Shown here: positions 24,301-33,600 of the stretch, piece after piece
How positions within the stretch are numbered: position 1 is the stretch's first letter
Layout: the number at the start of each line of letters is the position of its first letter
Assembly (NCBI GenBank): GCA_007693785.1
Contig: RECY01000026.1
Span: forward strand, 310,001-374,000
DNA from: Phycisphaerales bacterium
GTDB taxonomy: Bacteria; Planctomycetota; Phycisphaerae; Phycisphaerales; UBA1924
Reading direction: 5' to 3'
Length of the DNA stretch: 64,000 nt
Notes under the pieces: model-generated
Told to the model about the DNA's origin: nothing
Seen by the model: only the letters and a program-made list of their open reading frames with translations
Database searches by the model: none
Program-made: the position numbers and the translations under genes

Positions 24301-25888
24301 GGCGGTCGCCGACGACGACGGGGGCGCTGACGGTGAACGGCGGGCTGCTGACGCCGCGACGCGTGGTCTCGGCGACGAAGCGTCGGACCCAGATCGGGCG
24401 TCCGGTGTCGGCGGCGAGGGCGATGATGACGCCGGTGTCGTCGGCGTGATAGACGACGCCCCGGTCGAGGACGGGGGCGGGGGTGGCGCGTGTGCCGCTG
24501 GAGAAGGGCATCGCGCCGGTGGAGGCCGCGAGGCGGACCCAGCGGGTCTCGCCGGTCCAGAGGTCGAGCCCGACGAGGTAGGTGGAGACCAGGCGTCGGG
24601 CCTGGACGAACTTGCGCGCAACGACGATCGCGGTGTCGCCGGAGACGACGATGGGCCCTCGGGGGACGGCGTAGACGAGCTCGGGCGAGGCCGAGGCGAT
24701 GGCCCGCGACCAGAGCACGCGCCCGGTGCGCGTGTCGATCGCGTGGACGCGGGGGTCGCCGTCGCGCCCTTCGTTATAGCTGATGCCGGTGGCGGCGAGC
24801 GCGAGGGCGCCGGCGATGGTGACGGTGTTGCTGTCGCCCGGGGGTCGCGGGCCGCCGGGTCGGAAGTTGGTGAGGTTGCCGAGGTCGCGTTCGTTGGCGA
24901 TCTCGCCCCTGGTGAGGGGTTCGGGCTCGGCGCGCCAGATGGGTTCGAGGGTGAAGCGGTCCCACGCGGAGACGGTGCGCCCGTCGTTGACGTAGACGAC
25001 GTCGCCGACGACGGTGGGGAAGACCCAGGATGTGGCTTCGCGCATCGCCTGTCGTTCGCGTTCGGTGCGCCCTTCGAGGACTTCGTCGGTGCCGGCGGGG
25101 GAGGTGGGGACGCTGGACATCGCGCTCGCGAGCAGGTCGGGGGTGTCGAGCGGGCTGTTGACGGTGAGCGGCGAGGTCGCGAGCGTGCGCGAGGCGGGGG
25201 GGTGCTCGACGCGGGCCGGGGCGGCGGTGTCCTCGAGCCCGCCCTCGGCGCGCCATCGCTCGGCGAGGGCGCGGAGGGGGGCGTCGTCGGTGTATCGGGT
25301 CAGCGTCGTCGCGAGGCGGGCCGCCGAGCGGGCGCGGACCGAGCCGGGCGTTCGGTCCGGGTGCCGGTCGAGCTGGCGAAGGGTCATGCGGGCGGCGTCG
25401 AACGAGGCCGACTCCATCTCCAACTGGGCGACACGGAGGGCGGCGTCGAACCCCGCGGGCGTCAGCAGGTGGCGACGCTCGACCTCGCCCGCCTCGCCGG
25501 CTTCCAGCGCGCGGGCGGCGGACGCCCCTTCCACCTGGCGGTAGCGGTCCAGCAACTCGCGGTCGGCGAGCAACGCCGCGTGGACGCGCGTCCGCACCGC
25601 GAGATAGAGCGAAGGATCGGCATCGGTCGCGATCAGGCGCTCGGCCGATTCGTCGAGCATCGCCTGCAGCGCGCGCACGGCCTCGGCGACGTTGCCCGCC
25701 TCCACCAGCGCGGGCACCCGCGCGAGCGCGTCGCCCGCACGCGGCGTCTCGTCCACGTACACCGGGTTGTCCGCCTGCCCGAACGACCAAGGGGCCGCCC
25801 CCAGGACGCACGCGAGCGACGCGAGCCAGAGCGGGGCGGCGTGTGCCGCACCGATTCTCCGACCCCGCCGACCGATCTGACGAGCCAT
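19925..25888 (-). CDS. Fused frame: secreted PQQ-like beta-propeller/TPR protein joined to O-antigen ligase
   Basis: One uninterrupted frame of 1987 codons. Residues 1-38 are a signal peptide. About 40-200 are helical; about 280-640 and 1030-1440 are two PQQ/WD-like beta-propellers (repeated blocks such as VHAIDTRTGRVLWSRAI and AAIDLRTGRARWTATTH); helical TPR-like repeats lie between. From about 1519 on it is an O-antigen ligase/polymerase with many membrane helices. The join passes through a 41-bp tandem duplication (21460-21541) and about 45 residues of low-complexity text that read like an off-frame shadow. With one copy removed the propeller frame would instead end at 21390. I therefore think this was two genes; the fusion may be recent or an assembly artefact. 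Confidence 0.75.
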   Translation of the reverse strand: MARQIGRRGRRIGAAHAAPLWLASLACVLGAAPWSFGQADNPVYVDETPRAGDALARVPALVEAGNVAEAVRALQAMLDESAERLIATDADPSLYLAVRTRVHAALLADRELLDRYRQVEGASAARALEAGEAGEVERRHLLTPAGFDAALRVAQLEMESASFDAARMTLRQLDRHPDRTPGSVRARSAARLATTLTRYTDDAPLRALAERWRAEGGLEDTAAPARVEHPPASRTLATSPLTVNSPLDTPDLLASAMSSVPTSPAGTDEVLEGRTERERQAMREATSWVFPTVVGDVVYVNDGRTVSAWDRFTLEPIWRAEPEPLTRGEIANERDLGNLTNFRPGGPRPPGDSNTVTIAGALALAATGISYNEGRDGDPRVHAIDTRTGRVLWSRAIASASPELVYAVPRGPIVVSGDTAIVVARKFVQARRLVSTYLVGLDLWTGETRWVRLAASTGAMPFSSGTRATPAPVLDRGVVYHADDTGVIIALAADTGRPIWVRRFVAETTRRGVSSPPFTVSAPVVVGDRLYALTPNLEQIVEIHTETGELLGERPAATMAMPEYILRVGDHLAGVSADRAAFVPINDVTHGVVTLTAGLLRGRTVAGRAVAAGDELMIPMTDGLLLIDPGAPGSPSFTPLEHAGNALAADGQLLVAGPTSLRSHPIWSSASSQLEARLDRDPGDPAPAVTLAQLAFRAGRHDRIIPAVDRALAAIEGDPLSPAMSVARTRLHDALMLMIHAGDAPDPGEASIRDLRLMASIVDRAGRTADTPEQRVAHLFALGRQREAEGRPALAVEAYQRVLRESPLRSATWRGLRLRVRADAEAARRVRELVRAHGPTTYAAFDAEAALEAAAMGPETSAGAIERLALRYPASATTSGLWLRAASAHDRAGRPRSADAARARAFEAAELDAAIARPGARDALRDAALERLAALDAQARLADAAGLLRVLERDHPELDFAAGAALLERIRVAGGGSGPRLAWIGPSVTSDIQRLEGWRLRPPIAGQRYGLPTDRVVMQNTDEPAIGLFRVGPGGELEPAWSVHHPADAEPVVVRHDEGGVLLFHPLLEGGGRFERLDAASGQRRWITPPFHELFPPDPGVEARIAGLDGPRMVQTPMSGLGTLRDVLIADIPDELVAVERSGRVAAIDLRTGRARWTATTHVERVYDVDVGGGVVALIGETLGDDRAQTGQPRFAAIELESGRGLRRDDLQGARPRWVRVARDGQIIIGATGGVLALGTDGITWSQNDAALIRTVGAWVVGPSVYIRDEQHQLRRLERESGRLVAQPLPVDRRLDVRDGLRALIHDDTLELLTPRGIIAADADGELLGLDGLETFDLLTTPAATRDYYAAIDRRGIERGDGAREHALYIFHRPDGRLAAAHATVILTRRPTELAAIDGRLLLTAGNDTIVLQAPIPDPPPVAGPSKPEPRPEPQLEAGPETGPETGPDLLPESEPQSRPAPPCCPRASRRAAPPPPTRPPSLPPTPRPPARRTARPIADLSPPRLAPGGGRGQDLPPMLPDDRPIARPRGLAAPFACLRAPWLDTEAAQRAFDRQHARDELGTRLHLILAGAFALCLGAFISAMEIALAALALYWLVRANNTWRTWPALLLQPAMLILALAFAWLAISLLWSPDRAQGWRELGQARFAVVPLLLWPVLDRKGWIVAAMLVGFALGHLSQLAHAVGLALELPALTFNRQPGRNSGWWDPAVSGTLLMVPLGMHGAALAAGRGRWRALGAVGFAITWIALLATGTRGGWLAGAGLTLVVGALALWHARRVAPLSVLAVLGALGLVVVTVASTLLAPTVLARAEAARDEVRAAVAEQDYDTDTGKRVFMVLWAGETFAAHPVLGLGAGSFREASARAMRAAGHDPSTTVLHDHAHHTLLHVGATTGTVGLLLALALVAAVARGAIAPRHGPKAVARPWRERLLAHGVYTELGPALALVGLALVSAFDTVHINAQTAAIGATCLALATVWCPHPATTRSA
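21460..21541. repeat. 41-bp tandem duplication altering a reading frame
   Basis: Copies 21460-21500 and 21501-21541 differ at one base (C to G, creating an eight-G run). Because 41 is not a multiple of three, both copies encode LLPESEPQSRPAP but in frames two bases apart, linking the propeller frame to the O-antigen ligase frame. Confidence 0.9.
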
Positions 25889-26175
25889 GCCGCCGCCTTC
25901 CTTGGCCCCCGCTCACGCCCACACGCCGACGGCGCGAACGCCCTCTACCAGTATCTTCGACCCGCGACCCACCCCCGATCCAACCCCACGATGCCGGTAT
26001 CCCCCCATACACGATTCAAACCCGGTGTTTTTACTAGGTACGGTGATTTTCTCGGGCGGGGCTTTGTCGGCGCTGTGCTCAAGACCGTTCTGATCGCGAC
26101 AGGTTCTCGCCGGGGTGGACGTTCCCCGGGGTTCGGGGGTGCGGGGTCGGTGTCCTGCGTCGATACCCCTGCACC

Positions 26176-26700
26176 ATGATGCGGTTGCTCCGTTCTCTGA
26201 CCCGGGCCGCGATCCTGAACCCGTCGATGGGCGGAGCGGGGGTGGCGAGCCCCTCCCGGGTGTCCCTGGGCGGGCTGTGGACGCGACGGTTGGGGCTGGA
26301 GCCGACCGATCCCGGGGCCCTGCGACGGGGGCGGCGGGTGGCGTTGCTGCTTCTGGCGGTCGGGTTGCTCAGTCTCGGCGACCTGGCGTTGACGATGACA
26401 TTCTTGGTCCACACGGGCATGGCTGAGGGAAATCCCCTGGCGAGGGCGGTCATCGGGTACAACTCGGCGGCCGTGCTGGTGTTCTGGAAGCTCTCAACGG
26501 TGGTGTGCACGCTCGCGATCCTGTTCGCGCTGCGTCGCCGGGTGTCGGGGGAGCTGGGGGCGTGGGTGTGCGTCGCGGTGCTGTCGTGGCTGACCTTCCA
26601 CTGGCAGGCGTATATCGCGCAGCAGGACTCGGTGACGGCGTGCGTCGCGGTCGAGCGGGCCGAGTGGGACGCCCGGTGGGTGCGGTTGTCGGCTCAGTAA
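26176..26700 (+). CDS. DUF5658-like small membrane protein
   Basis: 174 residues. Basic cytoplasmic N-terminus, then three or four hydrophobic segments: VALLLLAVGLLSLGDLALTMTFLV, AVLVFWKLSTVVCTLAILFAL and AWVCVAVLSWLTFHW. The pattern of D-x-x-x-T near helix 1 followed by GMAEGNPLA (a helix with acidic residue followed by E-x-NP) matches the DUF5658 family of unknown function. Start could be ATG 26176 or 26179. It stands alone, 287 bp from the divergent propeller gene. That space holds no gene I can support. Function unknown. Confidence 0.7.
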   Translation: MMRLLRSLTRAAILNPSMGGAGVASPSRVSLGGLWTRRLGLEPTDPGALRRGRRVALLLLAVGLLSLGDLALTMTFLVHTGMAEGNPLARAVIGYNSAAVLVFWKLSTVVCTLAILFALRRRVSGELGAWVCVAVLSWLTFHWQAYIAQQDSVTACVAVERAEWDARWVRLSAQ

Positions 26701-26770
26701 GTGCGATGCGGGCGGGCCGAGGCAGGGTGGGGCGTTCGTCGGCGGGGGCCGGGGTCGCTACGCTCGCACC

Positions 26771-27382
26771 GTGAGCACGCGCCATCCGAGAGAGTGCCGG
26801 GGGATCGGTCGCCCGCGACCGCGTGTCGTGCGCGCGCTCGTGTCGGTGTGGTGCCTGGGCGTCGGGCTGGCGCTCGGGGCGTGCGGGCACAGCGCGCCGA
26901 GCGCCCGCGTCGCGGACGCGCGCCTGACCCAGGCGAGCGCCGGGCACGCGGTGGTGGCGTTCGTGATCGAGATGGAGAACCCGAACGCGTATGCCCTGCC
27001 GCTGCACGAGGCGCGGTACACACTGCGGCTCGGTGAAGGCCCGTCGCAGACGGTGGTGCGCGTGCCGAAGACGACGCTGCGCCCCTCGGGCGCGGGTCGG
27101 TTCGAGCTGCCGGTGGCGATCGAGGGGGGCGCGGGGGCGCTCGCGGCCCTGATCCAAGGCGGGATCCAAGGCGGCATCGAAGGCGGGATCGGGGGCGACC
27201 AGGGGCGAGCGGACGACGACGGGGCGGGGACGGTGTCGGTGCCCTACCGCTTGACGGGGACGGTGGTATACCGTCGCCCGGGGGAGATCGCCGAGCGTCT
27301 GTTCGACGCGGGGCTGAGCCGCCCTCGGGCGCGGTTCCGCGACCACGGGACGATCCGCGTGGAGGCGCCGGGGCCTCGGTGA
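26771..27382 (+). CDS. LEA14/WHy-like lipoprotein
   Basis: 203 residues from a GTG start. A basic leader and hydrophobic stretch end in a lipobox, LALGAC, so it is probably a lipoprotein. The body fits a water-stress/hypersensitive (LEA_2-like) beta-sandwich: VVAFVIEMENPNAYALPLHEARYTL is the typical N-P region. Inserted about residue 120-150 is a low-complexity tract of GGI repeats (IQGGIQGGIEGGIGG) unlike the family. Role in this organism unknown. Plausible upstream partner is the small membrane protein 70 bp before it. Confidence 0.65.
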   Translation: MSTRHPRECRGIGRPRPRVVRALVSVWCLGVGLALGACGHSAPSARVADARLTQASAGHAVVAFVIEMENPNAYALPLHEARYTLRLGEGPSQTVVRVPKTTLRPSGAGRFELPVAIEGGAGALAALIQGGIQGGIEGGIGGDQGRADDDGAGTVSVPYRLTGTVVYRRPGEIAERLFDAGLSRPRARFRDHGTIRVEAPGPR

Positions 27383-27406
27383 GGGCGTGCGTCGCGGGCC
27401 CGCGGT

Positions 27407-28567
27407 TCAGGCGGGTTTGGGGACGAGCGGGTCGGCGTCGCGGTCGCTGACCAGGACGTGCAGCTTGGGCAACTCGGCCTGAAGGCGTGCGGCGAGGCGC
27501 GGGAGGTACCCGCGCTCGGTGTTGGTGTGCCCGGCGAGGATGATGCTCAGCCCCTCGTTGGCGGCGGCGATGATCTCGTGGTGCTTCATCTCGCCGGTGA
27601 CGAAGACCTCGCACCCCTCGCGGATCGCCATCTCGGCCAGCTCGGCCCCCGAGCCCGGGCAAACGCCGACGCGGGAGACCTTCTTCGCCAGGTCGTCGGC
27701 CGAGTACTTGATGCGGGCCTTGCCGAGGAACGTTTCGAGGCGCTGCCCGAGCTCCGCGATCGTCGCGGGCTGATCGAGCACGAGGCGACGCCCGATGCCG
27801 GACTGGCGGACGGGCTCGCCCTCGAGCGGGTAGACGTCGATCGCGGGCTCCTCGTAGGGGTGGAAGCGTCGGAGCGTTTCGACGACCAGGGGCAGGGCCT
27901 TGCGGGCGCAGACCATTTCGAGGCGACGTTCGTCGGCTTCTTCGAGTCGCCCGGCCTCGCCGATCGCGGGCTGCGCGCCCGACTCGCCCAGGAACGTGCC
28001 GGTCCCGGGGGTGGCGAAGGAGCAGACGCGGTAGGCGCCGATGATGCCCGCGCCGCCGGTCGCCATCGCGTTGCGGACGCTCTCGAGCGCGTCGGCGGGG
28101 ACGAAGGTGACGACCTTGAGCTCGCGCGTGCCGGGCTTTTCCATGTGGGGGCTGAGGGCGCGGACGTCGCCGACGATGCGCCCTTCGCTCCCGGCGCTGA
28201 GCCCTTCACAGAGCCAGTCGGTGACCCCGCCCTGGACCGAATCGAGCGCGGTGTGCGGGCTGTAGATCGCCATCCCGAGCTCGGCGGCTCGGAGCAGGGC
28301 CCGCTGCATGGGCTGGGCGTCGGTCAGCGCGGTCAGCGGCTTCCAGATCGGCGGGTGATAGGCGACGATCGCCGAGGCGGCGCGCTCGGCGGCCTCTTCG
28401 ACGACTTTTTCCGAGAGGTCGATCGTGAGCAGCACGGGCCCGCCGAGCGCCGCCGAGCGTCGACCGAGGTGGAGCCCGACGCGGTCCCACGTCTCGGCGT
28501 AGCGGGGCGGGGCGATGCGCTCCATCGCGTCGATCAGGTCCGAGACGGTCCAGTCTGCTCCGGGCAT
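27407..28567 (-). CDS. Nif3-like dinuclear metal-centre protein
   Basis: 386 residues, the length of the long NIF3/YqfO form with an inserted PII-like domain (about 135-260). Metal-site motifs seen: AYHPPIWKPL, SPHTALDSVQGGVTDWL, TGEMKHHEII and GHTNTERGYLP. The family is often called GTP cyclohydrolase 1 type 2 but its true role is unsettled. ATG at 28567. It converges on the lipoprotein at 27382 with 24 bases between stops. No operon partner. Confidence 0.9.
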   Translation of the reverse strand: MPGADWTVSDLIDAMERIAPPRYAETWDRVGLHLGRRSAALGGPVLLTIDLSEKVVEEAAERAASAIVAYHPPIWKPLTALTDAQPMQRALLRAAELGMAIYSPHTALDSVQGGVTDWLCEGLSAGSEGRIVGDVRALSPHMEKPGTRELKVVTFVPADALESVRNAMATGGAGIIGAYRVCSFATPGTGTFLGESGAQPAIGEAGRLEEADERRLEMVCARKALPLVVETLRRFHPYEEPAIDVYPLEGEPVRQSGIGRRLVLDQPATIAELGQRLETFLGKARIKYSADDLAKKVSRVGVCPGSGAELAEMAIREGCEVFVTGEMKHHEIIAAANEGLSIILAGHTNTERGYLPRLAARLQAELPKLHVLVSDRDADPLVPKPA

Positions 28568-28757
28568 CGGGCCCCCTTTCCACGCCGGATGCTATGCGGC
28601 GCGGGGCGGGCCCCGAACGACCGATCGGACGGGCAACGCCGGTGCGTCGTCCGTCCGATCGGTGCGGTTCCCGGCTCCTCGGCACGCCCGCGGGGCGGGC
28701 GCGTCGCAGGGTTGGAGCGCGGTGGGGAGGGCGTCTGGGGCGGGATTCGCCCGCGGG

Positions 28758-29921
28758 TCAGTCGTGCAGCGCCGCGGTCGCGGGCAGGTTGATGGTGCGG
28801 AGCTGGAGGGTGGTCTCGATCCGGAAGTTGGACTGGTTGGTGCGTCGCTCGGCGTGGAAGACGTGCAGGGTGTAGGTGTGCCCGTCTTGCAGCCAGTCGA
28901 GGCGGTTGAGGTCGATGAACTGCTCGCGACGGGGGTGGAGCCCGCCGAGGTCGATCACGAGCCGCCCGTCGATGAAGACCCAGACGTCGTCGTCACCGGT
29001 GAATTTGAAGGTCTGGTTGGCGTCGTGGTTGTAGACGAACTCGGTTTGGATCTCGGTGGTGAAGTGGAAGTTGTTGTTCCAGTTCTGATAGTTGCCGTAG
29101 AGCTGCCCGTCGATGGGGAAGAAGCCGCCGCGTGACTTGTAGGGCTCGTGCTGCGCCGAATCGAAGACGTAGACGTTGGTGTCGGGCGTTCGGACGAGCC
29201 GGAGGTCGACCTGGGTGGACTGGTTGACGCCCGCGTGATCGTTGAACCACTCGTCGAAGCGGTGGTTGTCGTCGGCGCCGGCGACCTGGGTGCTGGTGCC
29301 GCCGAGGAAGAACCCGGCGCGATCGCCGCGTTCGGGGTCGTAGAGGGCGGGCATGATGGGTTGGCCCTGGCTGTTGGTCCAGTCATGCCCGATGGTCTTG
29401 CCGTGGCGTGTGGCGAGGACGGGCTTGCCGTTTTCGCCGAGGTAGTCGCTGACGAGCCCGACGGTGGCGTGGCTGCCGGTGAAGCGTTGGAAGTCGGGGT
29501 GCCCGCCGGGCTCGCCGTGGGCCTTGAAGTCGCGGATGATCGCGGTGATCTCAACGAAGTCGGGGAAGCTGTTGGGATCGAGCCCGGGCTGGTGTTTATC
29601 GCCGGCTCGGCTGAAGTCGCGCCCTTGGTTGGGGTTGGGGTCGTTGCCCGGGCCGGTGGTGCCGCTGTTGTTGCCGTGCCCCTGGTTGCCGCTGTTGCTC
29701 TGTCCCGGGTTCCCTTGTCCTTGGTTGGCGTTGCCTCGGTTACCGGCGGCTTCGTGGGCTCGGGTGTTGGCGTTGTCGTTGGGCCCGGCGTGGGCGGGAC
29801 CAGTGAACGAGGCGATGACCAGCCCCGCGAGCGCCGTCAGGGCCGCGGCTCCGGTCAGCGCCTGCGAGACGCGACGCTCCCGCATCGCCTGGGTTTCGAT
29901 CGTACCCGTGCTGCGGTCCAT
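28758..29921 (-). CDS. Secreted fibro-slime domain protein
   Basis: 387 residues. A signal peptide (ALTGAAALTALAGLVIASFTGPAHA) is followed by a Gly/Asn-rich low-complexity region (about residues 48-105), then a fibro-slime domain: QTEFVYNHDANQTFKF, TGDDDVWVFIDGRLVIDLGG and LHVFHAERRTNQSNFRIET. The domain is found in secreted carbohydrate-binding or slime proteins. Start at ATG 29921, though the frame is open beyond. The Gly/Asn linker may be flexible or surface-exposed. Substrate unknown. Confidence 0.85.
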   Translation of the reverse strand: MDRSTGTIETQAMRERRVSQALTGAAALTALAGLVIASFTGPAHAGPNDNANTRAHEAAGNRGNANQGQGNPGQSNSGNQGHGNNSGTTGPGNDPNPNQGRDFSRAGDKHQPGLDPNSFPDFVEITAIIRDFKAHGEPGGHPDFQRFTGSHATVGLVSDYLGENGKPVLATRHGKTIGHDWTNSQGQPIMPALYDPERGDRAGFFLGGTSTQVAGADDNHRFDEWFNDHAGVNQSTQVDLRLVRTPDTNVYVFDSAQHEPYKSRGGFFPIDGQLYGNYQNWNNNFHFTTEIQTEFVYNHDANQTFKFTGDDDVWVFIDGRLVIDLGGLHPRREQFIDLNRLDWLQDGHTYTLHVFHAERRTNQSNFRIETTLQLRTINLPATAALHD

Positions 29922-30237
29922 CGTCGGCCTCCCATCACCCGTGCCGGGCTCCGGCGAAACGCTTGGCACCTTGCCGAGGCGTCTGCCTTGCCTTCCCCCG
30001 AGGGGCGGCGGGCAAACGGTCCGTTTCCCTTGCTCCCCACGCCAGCCCATCGCGCGAACCCCCGGGTTGCGGGGTTCGGGCTCTACGGTCTCGGGCAAGC
30101 CTGCGGCCTTTGCGGGGCGGTGGTCGATACGATCTCAGCCGAACCCGACGCGCCCGCCCCCGGGACGGATCCCGAGGGGCAAGCCGACGGGGGTGGAGCG
30201 GGCGAAGGCGGGTGTTGAACCCGGGACAGGAGTCAGC
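29922..30237. other. Intergenic region between divergent fibro-slime and murA genes
   Basis: 316 bp, GC-rich throughout. A ribosome site (CAGGAG) sits before murA. I found no convincing promoter boxes, repeat or coding frame. Confidence 0.35.
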
Positions 30238-31596
30238 ATGGACGCGTTCGTGATCGAGGGCGGGGCGAGGCTCGAAGGCCGGCTCCGTGTCAAGGGCTCC
30301 AAAAACGCGGCGTTGCCCCTCCTGGCGGCCGCCCTGCTCACCGACGAGCCGGTCACCCTGCAGGACATCCCGGACCTCGCGGACATCCGCAACATGCTCC
30401 GCCTGCTCGAAGAGCTCGGCGTCGAGCTCGACGGCAAGCCCGAAGACACCGACGGGGACTGGGACGGCACGCTGACGCTCCGTACCAGCGACGAGGCGTC
30501 GAGCCACGCGCGGTACGAGATCGTGCGCACGATGCGTGCCAGCATCTGCACGCTCGGGCCGATGCTCGCCCGGCGGGGCGAGGCGCGGATCTCGATGCCA
30601 GGCGGGTGCGCGATCGGCGACCGCCCGGTGGATATCCACCTCCGCGGGCTGCGGGCGCTGGGGGCCGAGATCACGCTCGACGGCGGGGACATCGTCGCGA
30701 CCGCGCCCGGCGCTGGGGATCGTCGGCGCCTGCGGGGCGGGCAGGTCTTCCTGGGCGGGCCGAGCGGGCCGACGGTCTTGGGGACGGCGAACGTGATGTC
30801 GGCGGCGGCTTTGGCGGAGGGGGCGACGGTCATCGAGTCGGCCGCGTGCGAGCCGGAGATCGTGGACCTCGCGAACCTGCTCAACGCGATGGGTGCCCGC
30901 ATCGAGGGCGCGGGGAGCCCGCGGATCCGCGTCACGGGCGTCGAGAGCCTTGGGGCGGCCCGGCACCGCGTCATGCCCGACCGCATCGAGGCCGGGACGC
31001 TCATCTGCGCCGCCGCGATGACCAACGGCGACCTCACGCTCGAGAACTGCCCGCTCGACGCGCTGATGGCGGTGAGCGACCGCCTCGCCCACGTCGGCGT
31101 GCGCGTCGAGGCGGTGGGCCCGGCGAGCGCGATCGACCCGATGCGCGCCAGCGTCCGCGTGACGTGCGAGCGCACGCTCCGCCCGGTCGAGATCACGACC
31201 CAGCCGCACCCGGGCTTCCCGACCGACCTGCAGGCCCAGTTCATGGCGCTGCTCTGCCTGGCGGACGGGAACTCGGTGATCACCGAGCGGATCTTCCCGG
31301 AGCGGTTCCTGCACGTCGCGGAGTTGAGCCGCATGGGCGCGCAGCTGTTCCGCCAAGGCTCGACGGTGGTCGTGACGGGCGTGAAGGAACTGGTCGGCGC
31401 GCCGGTGATGGCGAGCGACCTGCGCGCGAGCGCCGGGCTGGTGCTCGCCGGCCTGGCGGCCCGCGGGACGACGGTCGTGAACCGGGTGTACCACCTGGAC
31501 CGCGGGTACGAGAAGCTGGAGGAACGTCTGGCGTCAGTGGGCGCGCGGGTGAGCCGCGTGGACGCGGCAAAGCTGGACGCGGCGGTCCGCCTATGA
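30238..31596 (+). CDS. murA: UDP-N-acetylglucosamine 1-carboxyvinyltransferase
   Basis: First committed step of peptidoglycan synthesis: transfers enolpyruvate from PEP to UDP-GlcNAc. 452 residues with the [13 protein letters not shown]-terminus, the catalytic Cys124 in [13 protein letters not shown] (so fosfomycin-sensitive type), and late [18 protein letters not shown] and [16 protein letters not shown]. The region about residues 60-80 has a short acidic insertion. Its stop overlaps the start of the SDR gene (ATGA). Presence of murA supports peptidoglycan in this planctomycete. Confidence 0.96.
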   Translation: MDAFVIEGGARLEGRLRVKGSKNAALPLLAAALLTDEPVTLQDIPDLADIRNMLRLLEELGVELDGKPEDTDGDWDGTLTLRTSDEASSHARYEIVRTMRASICTLGPMLARRGEARISMPGGCAIGDRPVDIHLRGLRALGAEITLDGGDIVATAPGAGDRRRLRGGQVFLGGPSGPTVLGTANVMSAAALAEGATVIESAACEPEIVDLANLLNAMGARIEGAGSPRIRVTGVESLGAARHRVMPDRIEAGTLICAAAMTNGDLTLENCPLDALMAVSDRLAHVGVRVEAVGPASAIDPMRASVRVTCERTLRPVEITTQPHPGFPTDLQAQFMALLCLADGNSVITERIFPERFLHVAELSRMGAQLFRQGSTVVVTGVKELVGAPVMASDLRASAGLVLAGLAARGTTVVNRVYHLDRGYEKLEERLASVGARVSRVDAAKLDAAVRL

Positions 31597-32435
31597 GCGG
31601 TCCGGGCGGGCGACTGCGCGGGAAAGTGGTGCTGGTCACCGGGGCGGCGCGGGGGATCGGGTTGGCGACGGCCCAGGCGGCGCACGCCGAGGGGGCGACG
31701 GTCTGGCTCAGCGACGTGCGCGTGACGGAGGCGGAGGACGCGGCCTTGGCCCTCGGGGCGGGGGCGCGGTCGGTGGCGCTGGATGTTCGCGACGACGCGG
31801 CCTGGTCGTCGGCGATGCGCGAGGTGCTCGCCCGCGACGCCGGCTTGCACGGGCTGGTGAACAACGCGGGGATCACCGGCTTTGAAACAGACTTTCCCGC
31901 GCCGGGCCAGCAGGACCCGGAGCACGTCTCGCTCGAGACGTGGCGCGCGGTGCTGGCGGTCAACCTCGAGGGCGTGGTGCTGGGGTGTGCGCACGCCCTG
32001 CGCGCGATGCGGGGGCGGGGCGATGGCGGGGGGTCGATCGTGAACGTGGGCTCGCGTTCGGGCGTGGTGGGTGTGCCCGGGGCGTGCGCGTACGCCGCGA
32101 GCAAGGCGGCGGTGGCGCACCACACGCGGAGCGTCGCGCTGTACAGCGCCGAAGCGGGGCTCGGGGTGCGGTGCAACTGCGTGCAGCCGTCGGCGATCCG
32201 GACGTCGATGTGGGACGCCGTGCTGGGCGAGGCGGGGAGCCCGGGGCGGGAGGCGCGGGAGGCGGAGGCGGTCGCGGACTGCCCGCTGCGCCGGTTCGGC
32301 ACGCCGGCGGAGGTCGCGGGGCTGATCGTCCACCTGCTGAGCGACGAGGCGGGGTACACGACCGGGGCGGTGTTCAACGTCGACGGGGGCACGCTCGCGG
32401 GGCAGGCCTCGCCCCCGTCTCCCGGAGCCCGGTGA
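31593..32435 (+). CDS. SDR-family oxidoreductase
   Basis: 280 residues, classical short-chain dehydrogenase/reductase. NAD(P) motif [14 protein letters not shown], catalytic Ser region VNVGSRSG, and Tyr167/Lys171 in YAASK. The C-terminal [13 protein letters not shown] is typical. D-rich beta-2 end ([11 protein letters not shown]) suggests NAD preference. It overlaps murA by four bases, so they are co-translated, but the substrate is unknown. Confidence 0.92.
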   Translation: MSGPGGRLRGKVVLVTGAARGIGLATAQAAHAEGATVWLSDVRVTEAEDAALALGAGARSVALDVRDDAAWSSAMREVLARDAGLHGLVNNAGITGFETDFPAPGQQDPEHVSLETWRAVLAVNLEGVVLGCAHALRAMRGRGDGGGSIVNVGSRSGVVGVPGACAYAASKAAVAHHTRSVALYSAEAGLGVRCNCVQPSAIRTSMWDAVLGEAGSPGREAREAEAVADCPLRRFGTPAEVAGLIVHLLSDEAGYTTGAVFNVDGGTLAGQASPPSPGAR

Positions 32436-32484
32436 GCTGGCGGGGCGTCGGGTGCGGCCGGTTCCGGCGACCTATCCTCGCCGC

Positions 32485-33600
32485 GTGAATCCCGATGCTC
32501 AAGATGAGACCCGTTCGCAGCCTGTGGCGGAGTCGGACGCGTTGTCATCCGGCCCGGCGCCGGAGGTGGAGGCGTCGGCCGCGGGCCTGTCGCCGGGCGG
32601 TGTGAAGCCGCCGCTGACGCCGTGGGAGCGTTTGGTCGACAATCTCAGCACGCTGGCGCTGCTGGTGATCGTCGGGGTGATCGTCGGGGGTCTGCTGCTG
32701 AACCGTCTGCCGGAGCGGGTGCAGCCGTGGCTGGTGGAGCAGGTCTACGACGACGGCGTGCAATGGCGGACGCTGCTGATCTGCGCCCTGCTCGCGGTGG
32801 TCTTGGCGCTCGACACCGTGCGCACGATCGGGCGCGACCGGTTGGAGAGCGCGTGGGCGACGGCCCGTCGCCTCGGGCCGATGGCGGTCCTCGGCGCGTT
32901 CTGGACGGCGATGCCCGCGATCAACGGGACGCTGCTGCTGATCTACATGCCGACGGTCGCCGAGTGGCTCGAGGGGCAGCGGGCGATCGGGCTGGTGCTG
33001 TATGTGGTGATCTTCATCTTCAGCGCCGGCTTCGGGATGCTGCCGACGTATGCGCAGGCGATCCTGGCGGGTTTTGTGTTCGGCGCGTGGCTGGGGATCC
33101 CGGCGGCGCTGGCGGGGTTTGTCGGGGCCGCGATCATCGGGCACATCGTGGCGCGCACGGTGAGCAAGGATCGCCTGCAGAGCGAGATCGCTAAATCGCC
33201 CAAGGCCGAGGCGGTGCGGAAGGCGCTGATCGACGGCGGGACGCTCGGGAGCATCGGCGTGATCGCGCTGCTCCGGCTCCCGCCCAACTCCCCGTTCGCG
33301 CTGACCAACCTCGTGCTCGCGGCGAGCGGGGCGAAGATGCTCGTCTTCGCGATCGGGACCGGGTTCGGGATGATCCCGCGCACGGCGGCGGCGGTCGTGA
33401 TCGGGACGCAGTACGAGTCGCTGGTCGACGCCGAGACGCCGGCGTGGATGGGGCTGGTGGGCATCGGCGCGACGGTCGTGGTGCTGGTGGTGCTCGGGCT
33501 GATCGCGAACCACACGCTGCGGAAGGTTGTGGGGCAGGAGGCGGTCACCAAGCGGCGACTCCGGCGCAAGGCGGCGGGCGACGAGCCCGGCGGGCGCTAG
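32485..33600 (+). CDS. VTT-domain (TVP38/DedA-like) membrane protein
   Basis: 371 residues. A long hydrophilic N-terminus, then helices including [30 protein letters not shown], the VTT core with [47 protein letters not shown] and [23 protein letters not shown]. The F-x-x-x-R-x-x-P-type motif in RLPPNSPF matches SNARE-associated Golgi/TVP38 proteins, some of which flip lipids. GTG at 32485 is the likely start; one more GTG lies at 32452. 49 bp after the SDR gene; stop shares CTAG with the convergent trpS stop. Confidence 0.82.
   Translation: MNPDAQDETRSQPVAESDALSSGPAPEVEASAAGLSPGGVKPPLTPWERLVDNLSTLALLVIVGVIVGGLLLNRLPERVQPWLVEQVYDDGVQWRTLLICALLAVVLALDTVRTIGRDRLESAWATARRLGPMAVLGAFWTAMPAINGTLLLIYMPTVAEWLEGQRAIGLVLYVVIFIFSAGFGMLPTYAQAILAGFVFGAWLGIPAALAGFVGAAIIGHIVARTVSKDRLQSEIAKSPKAEAVRKALIDGGTLGSIGVIALLRLPPNSPFALTNLVLAASGAKMLVFAIGTGFGMIPRTAAAVVIGTQYESLVDAETPAWMGLVGIGATVVVLVVLGLIANHTLRKVVGQEAVTKRRLRRKAAGDEPGGR

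Noticed and set aside
30135-32333. 732-codon minus-strand frame opposite murA and the SDR gene
   Set aside because: Antisense of two clearly recognised genes.
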